Assembly: GCA_023213395.1 (NCBI GenBank)
Contig: CM041465.1
Coordinates: forward strand, 207,087,741-207,151,740
Source of the DNA: Cycas panzhihuaensis
Taxonomy: Eukaryota > Cycadophyta
Length of the DNA: 64,000 nucleotides
Direction: 5' to 3'
This document shows positions 10,811-19,199 of this stretch, in pieces. Within the stretch, counting starts at the first letter, position 1; each line of letters begins with the position of its first letter. A program made the position numbers and the translations under genes. The notes under the pieces were generated by a model. It was not told the origin of the DNA and made no database searches. It saw nothing but the letters and a program-made list of their open reading frames with translations.

Positions 10811-11347
10811 TCAGGGACGATCAGCAAGAAGAGGAAGGTAGCGCTCAAGGATGAGGTAAACGAGACTATCTACCTCAGCGTTGAGGGCCCAAGGAATGTG
10901 CTGAATATCAATAGATGAGAAGTGGGCTAGGAGGGATCTGGCAGCGGAAGCAAGGGTTCTTAAGTGAGGGCATCGTACCTGGTAAACTTGGATGAGATGG
11001 GACACTACAACTTGAGAGTCGCAAAGCAAAGTGATAAGTCCGTGATGGAAATGAAGAGCATCAGTGAGAGCTTCAATAACAGCTGTGTACTTAGCTTTAT
11101 TATTGGTAGCCTCTGGGAGGAAGACCCCAAAGCACAAGAAATCATGTCCAGAGGGGCTGCGGAGGATCCATGTAGTGGCAGAAGGTCTAGGGTTACCACA
11201 GCTTCCACTGTTGGTAAAAATGTAGAGGGACATGGGCGACACAAAGTCCTGGTAGTAAATGAACAATAATGGAGCAAAAGAGGGTTTCGAAAGGCAAGAA
11301 ATAAGTGGCCGTGAAGGGTAGGAGGACCTAGCAATGAGGCTACCCAA
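10811..11347 (-). pseudogene. Separate RNase H-type ORF (second RNase H) of the Tat-like element
   Basis: One open frame of 178 aa, the longest minus-strand ORF of the element's internal region. Residues 39-165 follow a type I RNase H: strand 1 LYIFTNSGSCGNPRPS, then NNKAKYTAVIEAL, LLCDSQVVVSHL and NAEVDSLVYLI. Two of the four acidic catalytic positions are changed, Asp to Asn at residue 46 and Glu to Lys at residue 86, while Asp110 and Asp160 remain; both changes fit single G-to-A mutations. It is separated from pol by the antisense gene and lies about 430 bp from the 3' LTR. Tat elements are known to carry an additional RNase H; its position as a stand-alone distal ORF is the point of interest. 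It could have had its own translation strategy. In this copy it is probably inactive. Confidence 0.8.
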
Positions 11348-11757
11348 GGATAAGAGTAAGCAGTCTGATCACTACCTGAGAACAGGTAGAGAAAAGGCAC
11401 CCTAGAGTACCAAAGGTCACTTTGGGAAGCACAACATGCCCTCAGGCGAGGGGAGCATTCCCTTTGGAGACCCTAGGAGCATAAAAGGGCTACGGAAAAG
11501 AGTCCAGGATGGTGAAACAAGCCGAACAAGTATAAACATAGGTAAGCACAGGAGTGGTATGTAAAATGAGACAAAAGGGCCTTACGAAAAAGCACAATGA
11601 CAAGGTGCCATAAATGCACCCACAAGGAAGAGAAAAAAGGGCGCTGAAGGAGTGCAATGGGAGATAGGGCCAGAAGATAAAGGTGATCAAGGAAATAGGA
11701 TGGTCCTAATGGTTATCACAAGAGTGCAAATAGAGGGGGTGCCCATCGGGGCCCCCG
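11348..11757. other. Spacer between RNase H ORF and antisense promoter
   Basis: No homology recognised. On the plus strand it would be the upstream region of the antisense transcription unit. Confidence 0.4.
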
Positions 11758-11768
11758 TCTATATAAGG
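11758..11768 (+). promoter_or_regulatory. Antisense TATA box
   Basis: TCTATATAAGG in an otherwise GC-richer stretch, on the strand of the antisense gene and about 650 bp upstream of its first plausible ATG (12416). The sequence is a canonical plant TATA box; transcription start near 11795 is inferred. Confidence 0.6.
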
Positions 11769-12169
11769 AAATTGAACAAAAAATGGATTCATTTTCACCG
11801 GCTCTCATGAGAAACCATAGCCATTTCCTTATGCAGTGGAGCACTGCCTAATTTTGGAGGCATGTGGGGGAAGATCAAACTGTTGGATCGGAGCACGGAG
11901 AGAGCCAGTGGGATCAGTAGGATGCGATGGCGATCCTATGAAACCTATCCCATTTCAAAGTTTAAAATTTGAGTGCTTTTGTTGATTTTTATGTAGTTTT
12001 TATACCCTTTATAGGCAGATGGAGGCCTCTGAGAGTCCAAATTGGACCTAGAAATAAGGGGGACCTAGGCATTAGGGAGCCCTAGTCCTGGTGGGCCCCA
12101 CGGGGGCCCATCCAAAGGAATTTTTTTGAGTTTTAGGGGTAGAAACCCCCTCTTTTTGGGGGGGTGCCA

Positions 12170-12277
12170 TTCATACCGTAGTAAAGATTGCAGTGCCATG
12201 ATCTTTACCGCAGGGCGCCGATCGCCACAGGACCCAAGCTAAACTTTGCGGTACTGCGAAGTTTAGTGTGGTATGAA
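12170..12277. repeat. Cloverleaf-like cluster of nested palindromes
   Basis: An outer inverted repeat, TTCATACC (12170-12177) against GGTATGAA (12270-12277), extends inward through wobble pairs. It encloses three hairpins. The first is GTAAAGAT / ATCTTTAC (12181-12188 / 12201-12208). The second is GGCG / CGCC (12214-12217 / 12223-12226). The third is TAAACTTTGCGGT / ACTGCGAAGTTTA (12240-12265, 13-bp arms, 2 mismatches, no loop). Hairpins 1 and 3 share the centre form TGCGGTACCGCA, which recurs in the LTR near 21370. It lies in the putative leader of the antisense gene. Confidence 0.75.
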
Positions 12278-12415
12278 GGCAGACCTACAGAAAAAAGAAG
12301 ATGAGGGGCTATGAGGCCCCAAATCTCAGGCAGAAAGAGTTGAGAGATAGCCAAGAAGACAAAGGACTAACATAAGCTTGGCTTGACTGATTTGTGATGC
12401 TGACAGGCTGTTATC

Positions 12416-14293
12416 ATGGTGGATAACTATAAGAACATAGGTATGGCAATGCTGAGCTACATAGAGATGATGTCCAGGGAGGACAAGGGGATCCTGCAGA
12501 GGTGTGGCCTGCACAAGGCCCTGAAGACACCTCAGTACACATCAGATCAGAGGTTGTTGATTGACATAGTATCTCAGTAGGACAGGAGGAGGCACATTTT
12601 CCACCTACCCCAGGTGGGAGATATATGGTGATGCTGAGGGATATACGGTAGATTTTGGAAGTACCAGTGACTGGGAGGCTGATGACACTAGGGGTGCTGC
12701 CTAGTAATGAGGCAACACATCAGGAGGCAGCAGCATTTTTCATAGGGACAGATAGATGGGAGAGGAGAGGAGTTCCTCTCTATACTATGGTGATGTCAGG
12801 ATTCCTCAGGTGAGGAAGCTCATTACGCTATGCATTCTGTTCTGGGTTTCCTAGAAACAGAACTATAGAGACATCCCTAGGGGATGGATGGATGTAATGC
12901 ATCATTGTGAGGCAGGCGAGAGGATGGACTGGGCCACCCTAATAGTAGTGAACCTCATTGCACAGATCGACACCATTAGGATGAGCAGCGGAGGAGGAGG
13001 CATCATCTGACACATTACTACAATGTTGGTTTTATCACTTTGGGCGGTGGCACGGTGGGGGACCACACCCCATTACAGAGTGTGCCCCGATGGTCCACAG
13101 GTGGTAGACTAGGCTGAGGGGGATAGAGGACTAGGCTCATGTCTGGCGATTAGTGGAGATGACATCACTAGACCTCCTCACCATGATGGATTATGTGGTA
13201 GATCCATATAAGACGGTAAGGTGAGACAGTGACAACGAGGCAGGCGGAGCAGGGGTGCTCCTAGGTGACGATGATGATAATGATAATGGAGGAGATGGGG
13301 CTTGCCCATCACAACCTGTAGGAGAGGTAGGTTCATCAAGGACAGTAGGAGGAGCAGTGGGACCATCCGGGACTGCCGGAGGAGAGGCAGGCCCATCAAG
13401 GGCTACAAAGGAGAGTAGGGGACTAGTGATGAGGGCTCGCAGGCTATGGATCGTGAGGAGATCTGGAGAGGCAATAGCTAAGCCAGACCTAGTGAGGAGA
13501 GAGGCCCAGGCAGAGGTGGTACCTAAGGAGGAGGTACCAGTAGCTGGCAGGGAGCCAGGAGGAGAGGTTACCACACGAGCAGAGGAGCCAGCGGCCACAC
13601 TAGGTGAGACCTAGTCTTTTCCTCAGTCGTTTGGTAGCCAGATAGACAATTTGATTTGGTTTTATTTCGGCAGGTAGTTGGATGTATAGTGACACATGGC
13701 ATATTGGGTTTATAGGTACCGCAGAGATCATGCAGTTGGTAGAGTCCATGGTAAGAGAGATGTTCCCTTAGGTGTATGTGGAGGGGCAACTGCCCATCCA
13801 GGCAGAGGATACGCCTAGATCAGTAAGTGCACACATGGCAGCATTCACCCCATTAGCAAGGGTAAGAGACATCTAGGTTGCAGAGTCCCAAGAGCACATG
13901 GCATTCAGAGGATAGATGCAGTAGGAGTTGGACGAGGCCAGAGGCAAGCGAGACACGCTATGGAGACGGGTACAGACTCTAGAGGCTCAGGGAGGAGTAG
14001 GTGGAGACACAGGGAGCATGGCCTAGATAGCATTGTTGGAGGAGCATCTCCGAGGAGTGGAGAGTGAGAGAGATTGTATCCAGGCCAGATACGATCAGCT
14101 GGTAGACCAGGTGGCATCAAGATCAAGTAGGAGTAGGATATACACCCACACGGCAGTGACGACCCCGAGATGGCCACGTGATGAGGGGAGTGAGGCAGGG
14201 AGCTTGCAGAGGCCCAGGAGGAGCCTCAGAGGGATGTGGTCCCCAAGAGAGGGATCACACAGGCCAGGAGATGGTACCCCAGGAGTGGGGTAG
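12416..14293 (+). pseudogene. Antisense gene with plant-mobile-domain-like region and coiled coil
   Basis: Plus-strand gene running against the retrotransposon. From ATG 12416 the readings are LQRCGLHKALKTP, RRHIFHLPQVGD, then (frame break near 12630) RDIRQILEVPVTGRL, (near 12810) GERMDWATLIVVNLIAQID, and (from about 12997) QCWFYHFGRWHGG, RLVEMTSLDLLTMMDYVV. The HxFHLPxGE...L.D...LL.LPV.G pattern and the later Trp/Arg-rich block resemble the plant mobile domain of MAIN/MAIL-type proteins. An acidic Gly/Pro/Ala-rich linker (13225-13603) follows, then a 70-nt intron, then a heptad-like charged segment (about 13900-14140, e.g. EEHLRGVESERDCIQARYDQ). Stops are mostly TAG at likely Gln/Trp codons; two or three indels break frame. 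GC-richer than its surroundings. Domain assignment is from pattern memory only. Confidence 0.6.
13604..13673 (+). other. Predicted 70-nt intron of the antisense gene
   Basis: Donor AG|GTGAGA at 13603/13604, acceptor TTTATTTCGGCAG|G at 13673/13674, T-rich before the acceptor. Removing it joins two different frames exactly: the linker frame ending at 13603 continues, phase 1, into the coiled-coil frame that stays readable to 14293. Without splicing the linker frame ends at a TAG at 13612. Confidence 0.6.
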
Positions 14294-14928
14294 CAGTAGA
14301 GTAGGACACATGTATTAGATTTTGACAGGGGAAAGCATGGGCCTCTAGGGGGTCAAGTATAGAGTCATATGATTGTACCCCCCTGCAAGGACACCATCTT
14401 CTCATATGTACGATGTAACATATGATTTTGATGTATATATATATGGGGTAATTAGTACCCTATTTTGATATGTGATGGTATGTATATCATGTGTGACAGA
14501 TGACATGTATGTTTATTATGTATGTTATAGATGCTTTGTTATGTAATGCACATATTTCCTTCCATGCATGACTATATATCTAACAGGAGAATACACATCC
14601 ACTATGAGTAGAGGTGATAGAGAAGTGTAAGGTTAGAAATAGAGTGACATGCACATCCATGGAGGAGCATAGTAGGATATGCAAAGGAAACACCAGGCGA
14701 GAGAGAGGGGGAGTAATGATACTCCAGAATGTCATCCTAACTGGGGATGCCCAAATAGGAAGACAAAAGGTCCCAAAAGGATATGGGAGCACAGGTTCTG
14801 CAGGAGGAACAAAAAAGAAACAGATAAGGCCATCCTAAATTACTGTTCCACCCATGGCTGGAAGGAATGGAGACAATTTAAGATGGTATTTTAGGCTCAC
14901 TTCGGAGCACGAGGAAGTGACAATGAGG
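14294..14928. other. Convergent 3' regions of antisense gene and pol
   Basis: AT-rich to mixed sequence with no recognised coding; a TA-rich stretch (about 14428-14443) could hold the antisense polyadenylation region. Confidence 0.4.
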
Positions 14929-15275
14929 TCACGAGTAAAACTTCTTAAAAAATTTCCCATTAACAGCTTTCTCAAATTGAAGCCCTTCCAGGGTGGCGAT
15001 CTTATAAGCACCATTACTAAGAGTCTCGATAATGATGAAAGGGCCAACCCATCGGGGTTTGAATTTGGTCAAACGGTCATGAAGATATTTGAGCTTGAGG
15101 ATGTGGTCCCCAGGAAACAAAGGATGGGAACGAAGATATTTATCGTAAGTCCTTTGCGAACGAGCTTTGGACGCCAGGTTAGCCTGATAAGTGGCTAAGC
15201 GTCTTTCGTCCAAAGCCTCGAGGTCTAGAAGGTGAGCCTAACAGATCGACTCTTCATCAATGAGACCTCAAAGAG
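14929..15275 (-). pseudogene. Integrase C-terminus of the Tat-like element
   Basis: Minus-strand frame reads LLDLEALDERRLATYQANLA, then RSHPLFPGDHILKLK, LTKFKPRWVGPFIIIETLSN and AVNGKFFKKFY followed by a stop at 14929-14931. This is the plant Ty3/gypsy integrase end (LDELDE.R..A...; F..GD.VL...; GKF.P.W.GPY.V...L.NGAY.L...NG..LK.YY). The open part (14929-15213) is uninterrupted. There is no chromodomain. Upstream it is joined abruptly, near 15260-15285, to the protease-RT linker, so RT, RNase H and the integrase core are missing. Confidence 0.85.
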
Positions 15276-15279
15276 AGAC

Positions 15280-15949
15280 TCACAGAGAGGGAATCTCGAC
15301 TAAGTGGGGCGCAAAGCCTGCTGAGTGCTCAACCAAAGCTTCATCATCCTTGAAGTAATCTACCCCATGGATGACCTTACTCTGAGTAGACGAAGTGATT
15401 GAGGAAGTGGAGGCAATAGGACCATGATGGTCATCAGGTTGTCCGTCTTCCTTGCAAGACTCTAAGAGAGAGTCAAAAGGAGGCTCCTCAGAAGGAGCGA
15501 AAGACAGTTCTTCAAAGCCATCGCCTATGGGAGGCGATGAAGGGGAAGAACTGATGATGGGCGAATTGACATGAGCAATGACATGTGACACGTAAGAGTG
15601 GCTAACCTCAAAAAAAGGGGTTCTAGATGGAGATCTAGAATAAGATGGGTACGATCTACTGGTGTGGAGGAAAGAGACGGGGTGGAGATAATCCTCATCC
15701 TCATCGTGCAACTCATCATCACCAAATGAGGCAAGGCACCCATAGCTCCCAACACCAATAGGAGCAAAATGCATAAGGCTAGGGGAAGAAGATGTAGGAT
15801 CTTCCTTAGACGGATTGGGTATAGCAATGGAACAAGCTGAGGCATGCGTAGAAGGACCTTAGCTTGCCTGATTAACAGGACAGGTTTGTTTGGCAAGTGT
15901 GCATTCGTGGGGAACAACCCTCATTCATCCATCGTGGATGAGTTTAAGC
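15280..15949 (-). pseudogene. Ser/Asp/Pro-rich protease-to-RT linker of the Tat-like element
   Basis: Open minus-strand frames (15280-15774 is 164 aa) of low complexity: acidic (DDELHDEDEDYLH), Ser-rich (SRSYPSYSRSPSRTP, SSSPSSPP) and acidic/His again. It follows protease in reading order and sits where Tat-like elements have a long poorly conserved segment before RT. It has no catalytic motif. It ends at the deletion junction. Confidence 0.6.
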
Positions 15950-16373
15950 TGTCCCAAAGAGTCAAACACATGGCTTCCATTTGGTCGAGCCATGGACGAC
16001 CTAAGAGAAGGTTGTAGTCAACATCGATGTCGAGGACTACAATGTCAGTGAGGACAGTCTTACCCTCGAGGGTGAGTGGAATCGCGATAGATCCTAATGG
16101 GGTCTTCTCGCTACCGTCATAACCTTAGCATCGTCATGGAACAGGTTCCAAGGCGAAAATATTAAGCTCTTGTATGACGCGTAAGGGCATGGCATTCACG
16201 AAAGAACCATTGTCAACAACAGTCCTTCGAAGGGTATAATCAGGTGTATCGATGGTGATAGTGAATGGGAAGTTCCACTGACGTTCCCTTTCACATGTGG
16301 GAGGAAGGTCCCTAGGGTCAAAAGAAATAATGTGTTCACGACTTTGGGTAATGCCCAAAGTGTGAACAAGCAT
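15950..16373 (-). pseudogene. Aspartic protease region of the Tat-like element
   Basis: Minus-strand reading contains FTITIDTPDYTLRRTVVDNG, then SFVNAMPLRVIQELNI; the active-site Asp-Thr/Gly-Gly triplet reads VVDNGSFVN, Gly to Asn/Asp change plausible by G-to-A. It continues as GSIAIPLTLEGKTVLTDIVV, then DIDVDYNLLLGRPWLDQMEA, the typical end of a plant Ty3/gypsy protease (FxVVD...YNxLLGRPWLH). Upstream, 16380-16690, is the usual pre-protease helix region (SIVDELHTVAAKMSLMDIL). It processes the Gag-Pol polyprotein. Few stops, but the frame changes once or twice. Confidence 0.75.
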
Positions 16374-16689
16374 GTCATTCGATCCTAAAGCTTCTAAGAG
16401 GAGGGTCTGCTACTCGGGACAACTCCTCAAAATGTCCATCAAGGACATTTTTGCAGCAACGGTATGAAGCTCATCCACGATGGAGAAAGGGTTACCCTTC
16501 GCAATAGGCTGCTAAGTGTCCTTTAGAAATCGTAACGACCTGGGCACACATGAATGGCCTTGGGGAAGAGAGGTATTTCCAAAGGAGGGTTCTCCAGAAG
16601 AGGATCAGAAGGAGTAGAGGAAGAAGCACTAGTTACTTCTTTAGTGGCTTGAGACCAAGTAAGGGCATAAGAAGGAGTGGCCTTAAGCA

Positions 16690-18960
16690 ACTAGATCACC
16701 TTCTTCCCCTTGTTCTGAGGCTGCAAAGGTGATGGGGTGCAACAGTTAAGGGAATGGGAGGAAGAGGATAAATCTCGAGTGCCCTTCCCTTTATCACGAG
16801 AAGGATGGGAATTTGGCAATCTTCCTTGGTTCTGATTATTCTTGGATTGAGTGTTGTGATCATGTTCCCCATGTTTAGGGAATAGATCCTTGTGAACTGA
16901 TTGGTCTAAATTAGGCCTTGAGGCCCATTTAGAGGAAGAGTTGCATCGAGGAGTATCCTTGGGATGCTGAGCCCTGCAATGCGAGTCATCATGGAAGCAC
17001 TCCCCATGAATGGAGTACCACTTCTTCTCAAGTGGGGGATCTATATTTCTCATTTGAGAGGACTGGGTATTTCCATTCCTGGAGAGGGGATCTTAAGTTG
17101 TTTGTTGGACTTGTTTATTGGATGTTAGGGGTGAAGGGGCTTGGAGTTTAAGCTCCTTCATCATACGCTTGAACGAGCGTATGGAAGATGTGAGGGGGTC
17201 TAAAGTCCTCTTAGTCAGGTGAGAGGAAGACTTGGTGGGTTGTAAAGGTTTTGTATCTTTGGTTGAAGGTGGTGCCTCACATCGTTGTGAGGGATTGATA
17301 GGTTTCTTGAGTGTGACTTGGATCGTAATAGCCTCTAACGCTAAGCACTTGGTGATCACAGAGTTGCATGTGGTCGCCCCCATTTTAAGGACTTCCACAT
17401 GCACTTCGGGATAAGTACGTTAACGAAAAGATCTCTCTTCAACTCCTCGGGCAACGTAGCCTTAGTGGAGTGAAGCAAGTCATGAAATTGCCTCACAAAG
17501 TCACGATTCATCTCATCGTGACCTTGTTTGAGTGATAAGAGGGATTTCATTCTACTCTCAAATGGATGGGTTACATCAAAGTAGTTGATGAACACATCCA
17601 CCAATGTTGGAATGAAAAGATAGAGTGGGCAAGAAGGTGATAAAACCCTTTAAGGGCATCACCCTGCAACAACCGTGGAAATAATTTCATTAGGATATGG
17701 TTGTAAGCCCAGTAGTTTATACACACCATAGAAAAGCTGCGTACATGCTCAGCTAGGTCTTGTGATGAAGTTCTATCGAATCTAGGAACTTCAGGAGGAT
17801 GAGGCAGCAGATTGGTTCTTAATGCCTCAATGGATAAAGGTGTTGATCTATAGTCCATGAAGGGACATGCCCTTGCCTAAACCATAGGATCAACGAATGA
17901 TGTAGTAGGTAGTGAGTAAGGAGCAGACGGGGGTGGCATACCCATCCCTCCTTGAGAAAATACCCCTTACTGGAAGGGGGCTTGAGGATAAGTGCCTTGG
18001 AAGGGAGTCAGGTTCCCTTGCGAAGGCATGGTGGAAGGGATTATGCTAGATGACAGAAAAGGCAGATGTAGAATTGGGTTTTGCCCATATGGGCCACTCG
18101 TAGGTGAGGCAATCTCATATGGGTGTAGCAGATCCACTCCATAAGCTAGGGGGTAGTTACCTCTACCATGCCCCCAAGGTTGAGAAGTATACCCTAGGGG
18201 GATATGAAAAGAAGGATCGACAGGTTGATTTTGAGGGTACGTGGAAATAGGCCCTACATGACTAGTGGCTGGAGGGTTAGTAGGACCAATAGGCCTACTA
18301 GGGCAAATATGTGCCACATTAGGGGATGGTACACTAGTTTGGCTAGGAAAGGGTATGCTAACCTTCAATTAAAGGAAAGACATACTGCAGGAAGGTCCTG
18401 AAGCACTAGGACCTTGGCAAGAGATAGAAGGTGCAACATGTATCCCCACAACAAGAATAGAAAAGGAGCGGGATGCATGCATAGGCATGAAGAGATTAGT
18501 TATTATAGGAGGAGTAGATGAGGATGAGGAAATCAGGGGAGGAGCAGATGAAGAAGAGGCTCCTCCATGAAAAGCTTCTTCAAACCATCTAGGATGTGGT
18601 TAGAAATAAGCAGCGCGACAACACTCGTTAAAAGCTTCAACCACATCAACGGGAGGGGTATCTACATGCTCGTAAGAAGTAGACGGGACCTCAAACGAAG
18701 TAGATCCCTCAGGATGTTCCTCATAAGAGTCACCAATTGAGTGATAAATCTCAAGAGGAAAAGATCCTTCTACCACATGGGTAGAGGGATGGGCGTCAAG
18801 CGAGTGGTGTTGGTCACCCGTGTAGTAAATAGCATCATCATCCTCTCAGGTAGATCCCAGAATAGAAGAGGGAAATTCATGAGTTTCTAAAGCTGAGGTG
18901 TGGTAGGCCCAATTAGAAGGGTATCCCTACATAGTCAAATCAGAATCTGACAAAGGAAGA
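16690..18960 (-). pseudogene. Gag of the Tat-like element
   Basis: Minus strand, reading order: an acidic/Ser-rich N-terminal part (about 18930-18370, GDSYEEHPEGSTSFEVPSTS), a Pro/Gly/Tyr-rich segment (17967-18368, 133 aa open) and the retrotransposon gag domain (17356-17858), which reads PEVPRFDRTSSQDLAEHVRS, FPRLLQGDALKGFYHLLAHS and DFVRQFHDLL, with a frame change near 17590. A His/Cys motif follows (about 16980-17035, YSIHGECFHDDSHC), close to the CxxHGxxxHxxxxC knuckle of this group with the first Cys changed to Tyr. It forms the particle and binds RNA. Start near 18930 is tentative (an ATG followed by a TAG that replaces Trp). Confidence 0.78.
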
Positions 18961-19181
18961 GGATGATACCTGGGATCTTCCAACAATAGAGGTAGACCAT
19001 GTAAGCGATGAGAGAAACGTCACATACAAGGGTAACCAACACTGTAGGAAAAAGAAATGGCGATAAAGGGCACATGCATTGGGGGCTGCCCAACGAAGAG
19101 AATGAAGTAGGAGAAAACCACAAAGAGGTAGCAAAACCAACGGAAAATAGCAGAAACTAGCTCCCTTATTGGCAAGTCCTT
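18961..19181 (-). other. Short leader of the Tat-like element
   Basis: Between primer site and gag; open in several frames but with a composition unlike gag, no homology recognised. Confidence 0.5.
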
Positions 19182-19194
19182 AGTATGGTCACCA
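19182..19194 (-). promoter_or_regulatory. Probable primer-binding site of the Tat-like element
   Basis: Minus strand TGGTGACCATACT begins 5 nt inside the LTR end. It resembles, with changes, the TGGCGACTC... sites common in long plant Ty3/gypsy elements rather than the tRNA-Met type. The tRNA cannot be named with certainty. Confidence 0.5.
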
Positions 19195-19199
19195 GTGGA

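Noticed and set aside
12810-12855. Second intron in the antisense gene (CAG|GTGAGG ... TTTCCTAG)
   Set aside because: Only about 46 nt, shorter than usual plant introns, and the readable frame continues through it; a small indel explains the frame break.
13191-13598. Minus-strand 135-aa Pro/Ser/Thr-rich open frame
   Set aside because: Complement of the GC-rich acidic Gly/Ala linker of the antisense gene; the plus strand carries the supported reading.
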